Assembly: GCF_000242635.2 (NCBI RefSeq)
Contig: NC_017770.1
Location: 2,988,669-3,052,668, forward strand
Reading direction: 5' to 3'
Length of the DNA: 64,000 nt
DNA from: Solitalea canadensis DSM 3403
GTDB lineage: Bacteria > Bacteroidota > Bacteroidia > Sphingobacteriales > Sphingobacteriaceae
Both the position numbers and the translations under genes were made by a program. The notes below the pieces were generated by a model. The model did no database searches, had not been told where the DNA came from, and saw only the letters and a program-made list of their open reading frames with translations. Shown here piece after piece: positions 1 to 8,695 of this stretch; positions within the stretch are counted from its first letter, which is position 1, and every line of letters starts with the position of its first letter.

Positions 1-1323
1 AGGGTTATTGGTTAACGCCACCGAGTTTACCCCAATATTGGTGGTTTGCACAAAGTTTCCGTATGCATCTCTAACCGGAGATACAGGCGTGTTATACAAT
101 ACGGTACTTGTTACTGCGTCAAAAGCATCGGTTAAACCAACGGTTTGATTGCTACGCGATAAGTTAGCACTAAAACCGGCTTTGAACCAGCTTTTTACTT
201 GCTGATCGATGTTTGCACGCAATGTATATCTTTTAAAGCCTGTTCCGATAAGTGTACCTTTTTGATCTAAAAAGCCACCCGAAAAGTAGTAAGAAGTTTT
301 TTCAGCACCTCCAGAGAAAGCCAACTGATGGCTATTCATTGCACCACTTTGGTAGATTTCATCTTGCCAGTCGGTACCATGACCTAATAACGTCGGATTT
401 CTAAACTCACCAACACTATCAATATAACTACCCGGAACAGCTCTTATCTCATCTACAATTGAATTTGAATATTGCGCATACTGATTCAGGTTCATCACAT
501 CTAACTTTTTAGGAATGGTTTGAATACCATAATAAGTATCGTAAGTAACCTTACCTTGGCCCTGACGGCCTTTTTTGGTATTGATTAAAACAACACCATA
601 AGCACCTCTTGAACCATAAATAGCCTGAGCAGATGCGTCTTTTAAGATATCGATGGATGCAATATCCGCAGGGTTTATCGTAGCCAGCACACTTTGTCCG
701 GTCTGACCACCACCACCGCCAAGGAAATCCTGAGAAAGGGTAGTTTTGCTGGTAGCGTCTACGGGAACACCGTCGATAACATATAACGGCTCATTACCAT
801 TTACGGTACTGATACCACGCACCCTTACCGAAACACCACCACCAGGTTGTCCACTGTTACTTGTAACTGTAACACCGGATACTTTACCCTGGATAGCCTG
901 GTCGATACCGGCTACCGGTACGTTTTTAAGTTCTTTTTCGCTAACGGAAGCAATTGAAGATGTTACGTTAGCTCTTCTTAGCGTTCCGTAACCGATCACT
1001 ACAACTTCATCCAGTTTTTTTGTTGCGGGGTTTAGGCTGATATTGATTGTTGTTTGACTACCTATTGTTACTTGTTTCTCTTCCATTCCAAGGAAAGTAA
1101 ATACAAGTATTGAGTTAGGGGCAGCTTTGATTGTAAACCTACCGTTTACATCAGTTGCGGTAGCCGTTTTGGTATTTTTCACCAAAACTGTGGCACCCGG
1201 AAGTGGTAAGCCTTTTTCGTCAGAAACACTACCTGTTATAGTGAGGTTCTGAGCGAATATGAAAGACTGAAAACTCACAATCAGGGATGCGGTAAGCATG
1301 ACTGCTAGTAGAAATTTTCGCAT
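1..1323 (-). CDS. SusC/RagA-family TonB-linked outer membrane transporter (3' end beyond window)
   Basis: This encodes an outer membrane TonB-dependent transporter of the SusC type, which imports oligosaccharides together with a SusD lipoprotein. About 441 residues are visible: a signal peptide ending in FAQ at about residue 25, a carboxypeptidase-regulatory-like domain (about 27-105), a TonB-box-like DEVVVIGYGT segment, and then the plug domain. The reading frame runs off the left edge without a stop, so the barrel and any SusD gene lie outside the window. The start is the ATG at 1321-1323, preceded by a TATATTTG promoter box. It follows the mannan operon on the same strand after a 196-bp gap, so a mannan or mannooligosaccharide substrate is inferred from context. 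Confidence 0.93.
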   Translation of the reverse strand, partial: MRKFLLAVMLTASLIVSFQSFIFAQNLTITGSVSDEKGLPLPGATVLVKNTKTATATDVNGRFTIKAAPNSILVFTFLGMEEKQVTIGSQTTINISLNPATKKLDEVVVIGYGTLRRANVTSSIASVSEKELKNVPVAGIDQAIQGKVSGVTVTSNSGQPGGGVSVRVRGISTVNGNEPLYVIDGVPVDATSKTTLSQDFLGGGGGQTGQSVLATINPADIASIDILKDASAQAIYGSRGAYGVVLINTKKGRQGQGKVTYDTYYGIQTIPKKLDVMNLNQYAQYSNSIVDEIRAVPGSYIDSVGEFRNPTLLGHGTDWQDEIYQSGAMNSHQLAFSGGAEKTSYYFSGGFLDQKGTLIGTGFKRYTLRANIDQQVKSWFKAGFSANLSRSNQTVGLTDAFDAVTSTVLYNTPVSPVRDAYGNFVQTTNIGVNSVALTNNP

Positions 1324-1519
1324 GTTAATAATAAATTGGTCTAATCAAATATAGAATGCTATCTATCTCTTTTTATAATACTTTTTTATCAATTACTTAT
1401 ATACAAATTTCAATTTACTATGAAATTATTACCTAATAAACTGTATATAAGTCAATAATGAGAGATTGTAAATTCAATATATTTTTTACCATAATTAGAA
1501 TACTTAATTATCATTATAA
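1324..1519. other. Intergenic control region between epimerase and susC genes
   Basis: This is a very AT-rich spacer separating the end of the GH26-symporter-GH130-epimerase unit from the SusC gene. It holds the SusC promoter box but no ORF and no clear terminator hairpin. A separate promoter implies that SusC is not simply read through from the enzyme operon. Confidence 0.4.
1346..1353 (-). promoter_or_regulatory. Bacteroidota -7 promoter box for the susC-like gene
   Basis: Minus-strand TATATTTG matches TAnnTTTG and lies 22 bases upstream of the ATG. I see no clear -33 TTG at the usual spacing, which would fit activator dependence. Between it and the start codon is an ATAAATTGGT motif (1331-1340, plus-strand reading) that recurs before the symporter and mannanase genes. 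Confidence 0.5.
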
Positions 1520-2692
1520 TTATGCTATTCTTCTCATGATTTCTATACAGGCCCTACTGTTATGATATGGACACTTCCAGAAACCTGCCTTATCCTCGTG
1601 TTGCATTAACGAATAATCGCTATGTACTCCCCAGTACCACTCGCCTTTGTCAACATCAAGAATGTATTTTTCAATAAAATCCCAGCTCTTCTCAAATCTT
1701 TCAAGAAAAACCTTATCTCCCGTAAGTTGAAATGCATTATAAAAACCCACCAATGCTTCTGCCTGCACCCACCAATGCTTTTCTTCAATGAGATGACCGT
1801 TTTCAAATTCATAATTTAACCCGCCATCACCTGACAATCCTTTGGCTGCAGCATTGGCCATTTGGACTGCTATTTCTTTGATTTTGGCGATTAACTCTTC
1901 ATCATTCGTTACCTCTGCTGCTTCCAGCAGTAACCAGGACGCTTCAATATCATGACCATAAGAAATGATCGTTGATTTTGATTTCCAGTTTTCATCGAAG
2001 AACAACTGAAGATGTGCTGTTTCCTTATGAATGATGTGATTAATGAATACGTCGATGAGTTGCTTAATCTGTTTAAGTACCGAGCTTTCCGGCCAAACTC
2101 TGTACAAATTGGTATAAGCTTCCAGAATATGCAGGTGCGTGTTCATGGTCTTCTTCTCATTGGCATCTTTAGCACTCAACCTTAAGTCACCTGCAGATGA
2201 CCAATCGCTGTTAAATGCTTCCAGGTAACCCAATTGAACAGGATCAAAACTGTGTTGCTCTATCAACATATATAAACCAATTGCCACATCAAGCGCTTTT
2301 TCTTCCTTACGAACCATGTAATACTCCGTAAGACCGTAAATCGCAAACGACAATGCATAAATCTGTTTTTTAGTATCAAGAGGCTCCCCATTCGAATCCA
2401 GCGACCAGTAAACACCTCCGTATTCTTTATCTAGAAACTTATCGATCAGGTATTCATAAGCTTTATCGGCAAACTGTAGATAATCTTCATTTTGGGTCGC
2501 TTTGTATCCCGCACAGAACGACCATAATATGCGGGAATACAAAACCGAACCTAACGACGCAAACACATCAACTTGATTTTCATTACCAATCTTACCATAA
2601 AACCGGTCGTTCGTTTTATCAAAGGCTACTGTACTCCAATAGCTTAGGATTCGTCCTAATTCTTTTTGATATTTTGCGGCATCAACCATCAT
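1520..2692 (-). CDS. AGE-family cellobiose 2-epimerase-like enzyme
   Basis: About 390 residues, the normal length for the N-acylglucosamine 2-epimerase/cellobiose 2-epimerase family, an (alpha/alpha)6 barrel. Family signatures include the histidine motif GHDIEASWLL, HWWVQAEALVGF and the C-terminal FWKCPYHNSRACIEI. In this setting it should convert mannobiose to mannosylglucose by epimerising the reducing-end mannose. I chose the ATG at 2690-2692 because it overlaps the GH130 stop as TAATG, the usual coupled arrangement; a TTG at 2696-2698 is less likely. There is no signal peptide, so the enzyme is cytoplasmic. It is the last enzyme gene of the operon. The exact substrate is inferred from the neighbouring GH130 and GH26 genes. 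Confidence 0.9.
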   Translation of the reverse strand: MMVDAAKYQKELGRILSYWSTVAFDKTNDRFYGKIGNENQVDVFASLGSVLYSRILWSFCAGYKATQNEDYLQFADKAYEYLIDKFLDKEYGGVYWSLDSNGEPLDTKKQIYALSFAIYGLTEYYMVRKEEKALDVAIGLYMLIEQHSFDPVQLGYLEAFNSDWSSAGDLRLSAKDANEKKTMNTHLHILEAYTNLYRVWPESSVLKQIKQLIDVFINHIIHKETAHLQLFFDENWKSKSTIISYGHDIEASWLLLEAAEVTNDEELIAKIKEIAVQMANAAAKGLSGDGGLNYEFENGHLIEEKHWWVQAEALVGFYNAFQLTGDKVFLERFEKSWDFIEKYILDVDKGEWYWGVHSDYSLMQHEDKAGFWKCPYHNSRACIEIMRRIA

Positions 2693-3873
2693 TAACAATT
2701 AACTTTTACCGTTTTATTTTTATCAATCAACTGATAAATCTGCTGAACAGAAGCTGCAGAGCGAAGACCGTCTTGCGGAGTGTTCACTACATAATCAATC
2801 AGTTGATCGACAGTTGTTGTAGCTACATGCATACGTGTATCTGACGAGGCGTAATAAATAAATACATCACCATTATCATCAGCGATCCATCCATTACTAA
2901 ACACCACATTTGAAACATCACCAACACGCTCTTCACCAACAGGAGCAATAAAGTAACCTGCCGGCTTGTGAATGATTTTGGTGATATCTTTTAAATCTGT
3001 CATGAACATGTATAAAACATAACGCAAGCCTGCAGCAGTATTCCGAACTCCATGAGCCAAATGCAGCCAACCTTTTTCCGTTTTTATCGGAGCTGGCCCT
3101 TGCCCGTTTTTAGACTCATAAACAGTGTGATACTGCTTTTTATCCAGCAGTTGATCTTCCAGGATTTCTGCATTTTCAATTGAATCAGATAAACCGAACC
3201 CAATCCCTCCTCCTTTGCCAGCTTCGATAAAACTATCTTGCGGACGGGTGTAGAAGGCATATTTCCCATTCACAAATTCAGGATGCAACACTACATTCCG
3301 TTGCTGTGGTGAACTTGTTTTTAAATCGGCCAGACGCTCCCATTTTACCAGATCCTTAGTCCGCGCAATACCGCATTGAGCTAATGCAGCCGACTGGTCA
3401 CCCTCAGGAGCCGACGGATCACGACGTTCTGTACAGAATAATCCATAGATCCACCCATCTTCATGAGCAGTTAAACGAATATCATAAACATTGGTATCGG
3501 GATTCGCTGTTTCAGGCATATTTACCGGATACTCCCAAAACCGAAAATTATCGATGCCATTCGGACTTTCAGCAACAGCAAAAAATGATTTACGGTCAGC
3601 ACCTTCTACACGGGCCACCAACACATACTTTCCATTCCATTTTATTGCACCTGCATTAAACGCTGCATTAATACAGATGCGCTCCATTAAATAGGGATTG
3701 GTGTCCTGATCCAGATCAAACCTCCAAACCAATGGAGCATGAGCAGCGGTAAGTACCGGATACCTGTACCGTACAAAGATTCCGTTACCCAACTCCTGCT
3801 GACTATTTGGCCGACTCACAAGAGCTTCGTGAGCTGCTTTTAACTCCTGTAATCTTGTTTCAAAATCTATCAT
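2692..3873 (-). CDS. GH130 4-O-beta-D-mannosyl-D-glucose phosphorylase
   Basis: A 393-residue glycoside phosphorylase that cleaves mannosyl-1,4-glucose with phosphate to mannose 1-phosphate and glucose. It is a five-bladed beta-propeller of GH130 subfamily 1 type. The catalytic aspartate sits in [11 protein letters not shown] and falls at residue 131, the same number as in the characterised Bacteroides fragilis enzyme as I recall it. Other conserved stretches are [17 protein letters not shown] and [15 protein letters not shown]. There is no signal peptide. The 3' end overlaps the epimerase start (TAATG), so the two enzymes that act consecutively on mannobiose are translationally coupled. The symporter gene lies 46 bp upstream. 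Confidence 0.94.
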   Translation of the reverse strand: MIDFETRLQELKAAHEALVSRPNSQQELGNGIFVRYRYPVLTAAHAPLVWRFDLDQDTNPYLMERICINAAFNAGAIKWNGKYVLVARVEGADRKSFFAVAESPNGIDNFRFWEYPVNMPETANPDTNVYDIRLTAHEDGWIYGLFCTERRDPSAPEGDQSAALAQCGIARTKDLVKWERLADLKTSSPQQRNVVLHPEFVNGKYAFYTRPQDSFIEAGKGGGIGFGLSDSIENAEILEDQLLDKKQYHTVYESKNGQGPAPIKTEKGWLHLAHGVRNTAAGLRYVLYMFMTDLKDITKIIHKPAGYFIAPVGEERVGDVSNVVFSNGWIADDNGDVFIYYASSDTRMHVATTTVDQLIDYVVNTPQDGLRSAASVQQIYQLIDKNKTVKVNC

Positions 3874-3919
3874 TACTTTTATAAGTTCGGTTCTAAAAAC
3901 ATATCATTGATCATTGCTA

Positions 3920-5749
3920 TTAATCTTCCAACTTATCCCACCAGGTTCTTTTCAGGATCAACACAATTACTGTAAGAATCAGAATGGTTACTAATAATGG
4001 AAGTTTCATCATTAACACGAGGTACATAGGCAAAATGGTTAAGCACAATTGTGCAGTTACGCCTAAAACCACGTTGAACATATCTCTGCCAAAGTTTTTA
4101 TTGCCCACAAAAGAAGGATCATCGGCTACTACCAGATCATGAATAGGCTTCCAGAAACCCCATGGACGAACAGTGCGGTAAAATTTCTTTAACACTTCGA
4201 TATCTGTAGGAGGAGCTGCCAGCGTGCCAACAATTGACCCGGTAAGTGACAATAAGAATAAAACAGGGAAGAAATAAAGGAATTCGATTCCTTCGAAGAA
4301 GCGGGTAAATACCAATGCGGAAACAATACCGGTTAACATTCCCCAGAAGAATCCGTTGGCATTAAATCGCCACCAGTACCATTTTAGTACGTTTGCAGCA
4401 ATGTATCCACCATATAAAGCTGACACTATCCATTGAAGGATACTGTTTACATCCTTTGCAAAGAATCCTAAAAACACTCCAACAGCAACTACTAACACCC
4501 CTACCAGGTAGTTCATGGAGATTACCTTTTTGGTTGAAGCGTTTGGATTAATGTATTTCAGGTAAATATCATTTACGATGTAAGCTTGTGCTGCATTTAA
4601 CGTACCGCTGAAGGTGCCCATAAATGCGCCTAACAAACCTGTTAACACCAAACCAATTAAACCGGTAGGTAAGAAATTATTGATGGTAGCGGGAAGAATA
4701 CGTTCAAAATCAATTACTCCATCAACACCTTTTAAGTTCATTTGGTGGTAATGAAGCAAACCTAAAACGGTTAAACCAATTACCAACGAATAACGAATCG
4801 GCAATAAAATAATGGAAACAAAACCGCTCATTTTACTAGCCTCTCTTGGCGAGCGCGTTGACAGGATTTTTTGCATATCGTAATTCGGAGCAGGACCAGC
4901 TAGTGCGGCAAAAATCCCTTTGAAGGTCATCATCATAAAGAAAATACCGAACAATGAATAGCCGTCACTTTTTATTTTTTCATTCACATCGGCAATGATC
5001 TTCGACCAGTCCATGTCGAGGTGCGCTCCAAAGAATGGGCTATACCACTCTTGTGGTACGTTTAATTCGTTTCCTCTTAAATTGATAACGGCTATAATGG
5101 CAATTGAAAAACAAGCAACAGTCATAATTGCGTATTTTATCATATCACCCAACACAATGCTGTGCATACCTCCAAGAATGGAATAAAACATAGCAAAAAG
5201 GGTAAATACAATTCCATAAAAATGAGCGACATACTGCGGTGCTACTTCAAAAGGAACATAGGGTCTTACCATATCCCATGGAAGAAATATCTCCACAAAC
5301 TTTCCTAATCCAACAAACCCGTAAGCAAGGAAACCCAGACAACTTAACAAGGCAAATGCGATTACCACCTTATGTGATAGGCCTACACCTTTGCCAACAG
5401 ATCCAAAACGTGTTGCCAGCCATTCAGCACCCGTATTGGCATTTGATCTGCGTAGCCATTTTGATAAGAACATCATTAAAAACACCTGGTTAAACACCGG
5501 CCATAGCCAGGGAATCCAGATACTTTTCATACCGTACACAAAACAAAGGCTCACCATCCACATGGTACCGCTGATATCAAACATGTCTGAGGCATCGCTT
5601 AGCCCCAACTTGTACCATGGCAGCGACTTACCGCCCATTAAATAACTTTCTTTGTTTTCTCTCGCTTTTTTTCTGTACCACAGCCCGATAACCACCGTAG
5701 TAAGCAGATACACAACGATGATTGCTATGTCAATGAATTGAAGTTTCAT
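3920..5749 (-). CDS. Sodium:solute symporter (SSS family), probable mannooligosaccharide importer
   Basis: 609 residues with about 14 hydrophobic segments, typical of SSS-family sodium/sugar symporters. The N-terminus runs IDIAIIVVYLLTTVVIGLWYR and is followed by the loop YLMGGKSLPWYKLGLSDAS, both typical of the SGLT-like branch. It is an inner membrane protein. Its position between the GH26 mannanase and the GH130/epimerase pair implies import of mannobiose or longer mannooligosaccharides. The start is the ATG at 5747-5749, four bases from a motif reading ATAAATTGGT on the plus strand that is shared with the SusC and mannanase leaders. The substrate is inferred, not read from the sequence. 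Confidence 0.9.
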   Translation of the reverse strand: MKLQFIDIAIIVVYLLTTVVIGLWYRKKARENKESYLMGGKSLPWYKLGLSDASDMFDISGTMWMVSLCFVYGMKSIWIPWLWPVFNQVFLMMFLSKWLRRSNANTGAEWLATRFGSVGKGVGLSHKVVIAFALLSCLGFLAYGFVGLGKFVEIFLPWDMVRPYVPFEVAPQYVAHFYGIVFTLFAMFYSILGGMHSIVLGDMIKYAIMTVACFSIAIIAVINLRGNELNVPQEWYSPFFGAHLDMDWSKIIADVNEKIKSDGYSLFGIFFMMMTFKGIFAALAGPAPNYDMQKILSTRSPREASKMSGFVSIILLPIRYSLVIGLTVLGLLHYHQMNLKGVDGVIDFERILPATINNFLPTGLIGLVLTGLLGAFMGTFSGTLNAAQAYIVNDIYLKYINPNASTKKVISMNYLVGVLVVAVGVFLGFFAKDVNSILQWIVSALYGGYIAANVLKWYWWRFNANGFFWGMLTGIVSALVFTRFFEGIEFLYFFPVLFLLSLTGSIVGTLAAPPTDIEVLKKFYRTVRPWGFWKPIHDLVVADDPSFVGNKNFGRDMFNVVLGVTAQLCLTILPMYLVLMMKLPLLVTILILTVIVLILKRTWWDKLED

Positions 5750-5792
5750 AAAAATAAATTGGTCAATAGAGAGCGAGGGTTTATTTTAATTG

Positions 5793-6902
5793 TTACTTAT
5801 AAATTTTTAACGGCGTTAGTTTATCCTGAAACATTATTTTGGGATGATTATAAAACCGAATAAAATCATCAGCACTTACCTGGCCGGGATAAGGTGCATA
5901 AAAATGCTCTTTACGGTCGTTCCTCCACATTAATGCATACGCCATATTGTATTTCGAAAGAACTGGCAACAAAGTTTCTGTCCACCAGTTTGCCATCGGA
6001 ACACGTTCGTAACCGGTTTCTGTTAATGCCGGAATTTTATGATGTTCTTTTGCCACCTCCTGCAGAATCGCCAGTTGCTTGTCTAATTTTGCCTTAAAGA
6101 ACTCCTGATTGTCGAAGCAATAGATATCAAAACCTACTACATCTATATATTCATCACCAGGATAATACTCCAGGAAATCTTCTTTGGAATTAAAATCAGC
6201 CGAAGAGTAGGAGAAAAGCAGGTTATTCAGCTTCTTTGTTTTCGTTAAATAGTCAACAGTAAATCTCCAGAGCGACTTAAACTCTTCGGGAGTACAAGTA
6301 TTCTTACACCACCAAAACCAACTTCCGGTATGCTCGTGAAAAGGGCGGAAAATTACAGGAACCATCGTTCCGTCAGCAGTTTTTAGGCTGACTAGGAATT
6401 TGGCAACTTTATCAAGGCTATTTTTAAAAGCTGTATGTTTTGCTCCGCCAGGGATCAGTTGCTTAACCGAGTGCTCGGTAGTGTCCCAAGCTGATTTTCC
6501 ATTTACCGGATTCGTTGAATGCCAGCTGATGGTATTAATACCGCCGCGTTCATAAACTTGAACCATAAATCTCCGGCTCATTTCAAAAGGAACACCATCC
6601 AGTTCTTTGAGACTATCCAGTTCTATATGTCCGATATCCCAGCCATAAACAGCTGGATAGGAACCTATGACACTTTTCACATCAGAGCGGCCATTTTCAA
6701 ATTTCCATCCAACACCGTAAGCAAGATCATCCTGATGACCAAATAATGTATAAGTATCCGTCAATTTTTGAAGATTAGCATACAACGCTTGCGTTTTAGC
6801 ACTTGCTTTTTTATCGGCCGTAACCACCTTTTGAGCTGTGCATGAAGCACTTAACACTGAAGCAGCAATTACAGATAAAGCTATTTTTTTTAGGTGTTTC
6901 AT
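5793..6902 (-). CDS. GH26 endo-beta-1,4-mannanase, lipoprotein
   Basis: A secreted beta-mannanase of family GH26. I start it at the ATG at 6900-6902, which gives a clean lipoprotein signal peptide, MKHLKKIALSVIAASVLSAS followed by Cys21; the frame is open 60 bases further upstream but that stretch is not signal-like. In the 369-residue product the general acid/base is Glu190 in FRPFHEHTGSWFWW and the nucleophile is Glu295 in ALTETGYE, each in its standard GH26 context. It should be a surface or periplasmic lipoprotein generating mannobiose. It is first in the minus-strand mannan operon, divergent from the AraC regulator. Confidence 0.92.
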   Translation of the reverse strand: MKHLKKIALSVIAASVLSASCTAQKVVTADKKASAKTQALYANLQKLTDTYTLFGHQDDLAYGVGWKFENGRSDVKSVIGSYPAVYGWDIGHIELDSLKELDGVPFEMSRRFMVQVYERGGINTISWHSTNPVNGKSAWDTTEHSVKQLIPGGAKHTAFKNSLDKVAKFLVSLKTADGTMVPVIFRPFHEHTGSWFWWCKNTCTPEEFKSLWRFTVDYLTKTKKLNNLLFSYSSADFNSKEDFLEYYPGDEYIDVVGFDIYCFDNQEFFKAKLDKQLAILQEVAKEHHKIPALTETGYERVPMANWWTETLLPVLSKYNMAYALMWRNDRKEHFYAPYPGQVSADDFIRFYNHPKIMFQDKLTPLKIYK

Positions 6903-7114
6903 TAATACATAATTCGGATCTGTCCGATAAATTGGTTGCATCAAAACTAAATTAGTTTTCAAATAATAATTAATATTTTTTTAACATTTATTTGTATTGA
7001 TATATCATTTTATGCTGATATTTAGTAGATAATCACAATATATAGGCTATACTATTTTTACCATGTACTATTCATATATTGACAAATAGTATTATATTTA
7101 TTTACCTTTATACT
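6903..7114. promoter_or_regulatory. Divergent control region between mannanase operon and araC-type regulator
   Basis: This 212-bp AT-rich spacer holds a minus-strand TAGTTTTG box (6942-6949) suited to the mannanase promoter, and a minus-strand copy of the leader motif at 6927-6936. Towards the regulator it contains repeated ACTATT/AATAGT words (about 7049-7093) that could be AraC half-sites. The operator assignment is inference. Confidence 0.45.
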
Positions 7115-7990
7115 ATGAATAATAACATCATCAGAGAAATAACACCGTTAACGCAGAACGATTGCTTCACCATTTTCTCACGGACTAAGAAAGAATTCGA
7201 CTTCCCGTTGCATTATCATGAGGAGTACGAGCTAAACTTAATATTAAATGCAAAAGGTGCAAAGCGAATAGTTGGCGATCACATTGATATTATTGATGAT
7301 GCCGAACTGGTTTTTGTGGGATCAAACCTTTGTCATGCCTGGTTTACTCATCAATGTGAGAGTGAAGAAATTACGGAGGTAACCATTCAGTTCCATAAAG
7401 ATCTGTTTGATGCTAAACTGATGAAACGTAACCAGCTTAGTTTAATACGAAATATGTTTGAACGTTCTCAAAAAGGCATTTTGTTTTCACCTGAAACTAT
7501 TGAACGCTTAAAACCCCGAATTTTAACGCTTAATCAAAAAAGTGGATTCGACTCGGTGTTAGAGTTATTGTCTATCCTGCACGATCTTTCTTCATCAAGA
7601 AACATGCGCACATTATCGGATGCCAGTTTTAGTAATGAGCAGTTTAATTACAACAGCCGCCGAATTGAGAAAGTGTTTGAGTACATGAATAATAACTACA
7701 ATAAGCAAATTACGCTTGCGGAGGTTTCAAAAATTGCAAGCATGCCGGAGGTTTCATTTAGCAGGTTTGTTAAAAAACGGACAGGGAATACCTTTATAGA
7801 CAGTTTGAACGAAATCCGCCTGGGACATGCCACCCGTATGCTGATCGACAGTACCCAAACAGTTGCAGAAATTGCTTATAAATGCGGGTTCAATAACATA
7901 TCAAACTTCAACCGTATCTTCAAGAAAAAGAAAAACTGCACCCCTAAAGAATTCAGGGATAGTTTTTCAGGAACCAGGATATTTATTTAG
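7115..7990 (+). CDS. AraC-family transcriptional regulator (cupin plus HTH)
   Basis: About 291 residues. The N-terminal cupin-like sensing domain carries FPLHYHEEYELNLI (near residue 30). The C-terminal AraC DNA-binding domain has two helix-turn-helices, covering roughly residues 190-285 (ITLAEVSKIASMPEVSFSRF and TVAEIAYKCGFNNISNFNRIFKK). I chose the ATG at 7115; an upstream TTG at 7079 would add 12 residues of low plausibility. It diverges from the mannan operon, so it is the likely sugar-responsive activator of that locus. The ligand is not evident from the sequence. Confidence 0.88.
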   Translation: MNNNIIREITPLTQNDCFTIFSRTKKEFDFPLHYHEEYELNLILNAKGAKRIVGDHIDIIDDAELVFVGSNLCHAWFTHQCESEEITEVTIQFHKDLFDAKLMKRNQLSLIRNMFERSQKGILFSPETIERLKPRILTLNQKSGFDSVLELLSILHDLSSSRNMRTLSDASFSNEQFNYNSRRIEKVFEYMNNNYNKQITLAEVSKIASMPEVSFSRFVKKRTGNTFIDSLNEIRLGHATRMLIDSTQTVAEIAYKCGFNNISNFNRIFKKKKNCTPKEFRDSFSGTRIFI

Positions 7991-8075
7991 GTTCATTTCT
8001 GAAGCGATGTGCAAGACTAATTGTCTATCAATTAATAATTGGCAATGCTAAGAATAGGAGCTTTTATCTAAAGTT

Positions 8076-8130
8076 CCCCTTTAGGGGTTAGGGGTATTTT
8101 TCTCTATGCAAATTCCCCTCTTGAGAGGGG
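8076..8130. repeat. Paired G/C-rich palindromes (interspersed repeat type)
   Basis: Two short hairpins, CCCCTTTAGGGG (8076-8087) and CCCCTCTTGAGAGGGG (8115-8130), lie in the spacer between the convergent araC-type and Fur-like genes. They may act as a bidirectional terminator or be a copy of a dispersed repeat. There is no strong T-run. Confidence 0.4.
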
Positions 8131-8154
8131 CTGGGGCTGTGTAACATAATTTTC

Positions 8155-8529
8155 TTAAGCACACCTATCACAAACTCCCGAAATCCAACAATTAACATTT
8201 TGCGCTGTATAACCAGCAGGCAGTTTAAAAATAACATGTTCGCTCATACATTCCACTTTATTGCATTTCAGGCACCTGAAGTGAAAATGATCATGATCGT
8301 GATGGCCTTCCTTGCATTCGGTACATAAGGCAAAGTAGTTTTTCCCTTCATCCGAAACGATTTTATGCACAATACCATCTTCACAAAAACTATTTAAAAC
8401 CCGATAAATAGTAACCCTATCCACTGTTCCTTTCATTTGCTGCTCAATCATATCCTGACTTAATGCCGAATGGGCATCTTGAAGCATCAACAATATTTCT
8501 TGCTTAGCAGGTGTGTTTCTTCGTTGCAT
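8155..8529 (-). CDS. Fur-family transcriptional repressor, Zur-like
   Basis: 124 residues, with the winged-helix N-terminus of the Fur family (TPAKQEILLMLQDAHSALSQ, VDRVTIYRVLNSFCEDG). The C-terminal dimerisation/metal region is very rich in Cys and His: CTECKEGHHDHDHFHFRCLKCNKVEC and a final CDRC. The paired cysteine knuckles point to a structural zinc site, and the small size fits Zur-like Fur proteins of Bacteroidota. The regulated metal cannot be settled from sequence. Two palindromes in its upstream region (8561-8575 and 8585-8602) suggest autoregulation. Confidence 0.86.
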   Translation of the reverse strand: MQRRNTPAKQEILLMLQDAHSALSQDMIEQQMKGTVDRVTIYRVLNSFCEDGIVHKIVSDEGKNYFALCTECKEGHHDHDHFHFRCLKCNKVECMSEHVIFKLPAGYTAQNVNCWISGVCDRCA

Positions 8530-8560
8530 AATGATTTATTCTTTAAGCCCAACCAATCCC

Positions 8561-8602
8561 TGCAACAAAATTGCATTAATAAAATAATACTGACAAGTAT
8601 TA
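8561..8602. promoter_or_regulatory. Two palindromes upstream of the Fur-like gene (candidate operators)
   Basis: TGCAACAAAATTGCA (8561-8575, arms of 5) and TAATACT-GACA-AGTATTA (8585-8602, perfect arms of 7) lie between the Fur-like gene and the sensor kinase gene. On the minus strand the first overlaps a CAATTTTG -7-like box and the second overlaps a TTG 20 bases upstream, which is a layout suited to repression. Confidence 0.45.
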
Positions 8603-8684
8603 GTGATTTGCCGAATTTCTTAATGCCAATATTAACTTTCTGTAACATATTTCTTAGGGGAGCGATTATGCTGTTTTTAAGCTC

Positions 8685-8692
8685 TATTTTTG
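8685..8692 (+). promoter_or_regulatory. TATTTTTG -7 promoter box before the sensor kinase gene
   Basis: An exact TAnnTTTG match ends only 3 bases before the first ATG (8696) and 9 before the second (8702). If it is used, the mRNA is leaderless or nearly so. Confidence 0.4.
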
Positions 8693-8695
8693 AAT

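Noticed and set aside
746-991. Plus-strand ORF at the left end
   Set aside because: It is the antisense shadow of the SusC-type gene, which has a signal peptide, CarboxypepD-like domain and TonB motif on the minus strand.
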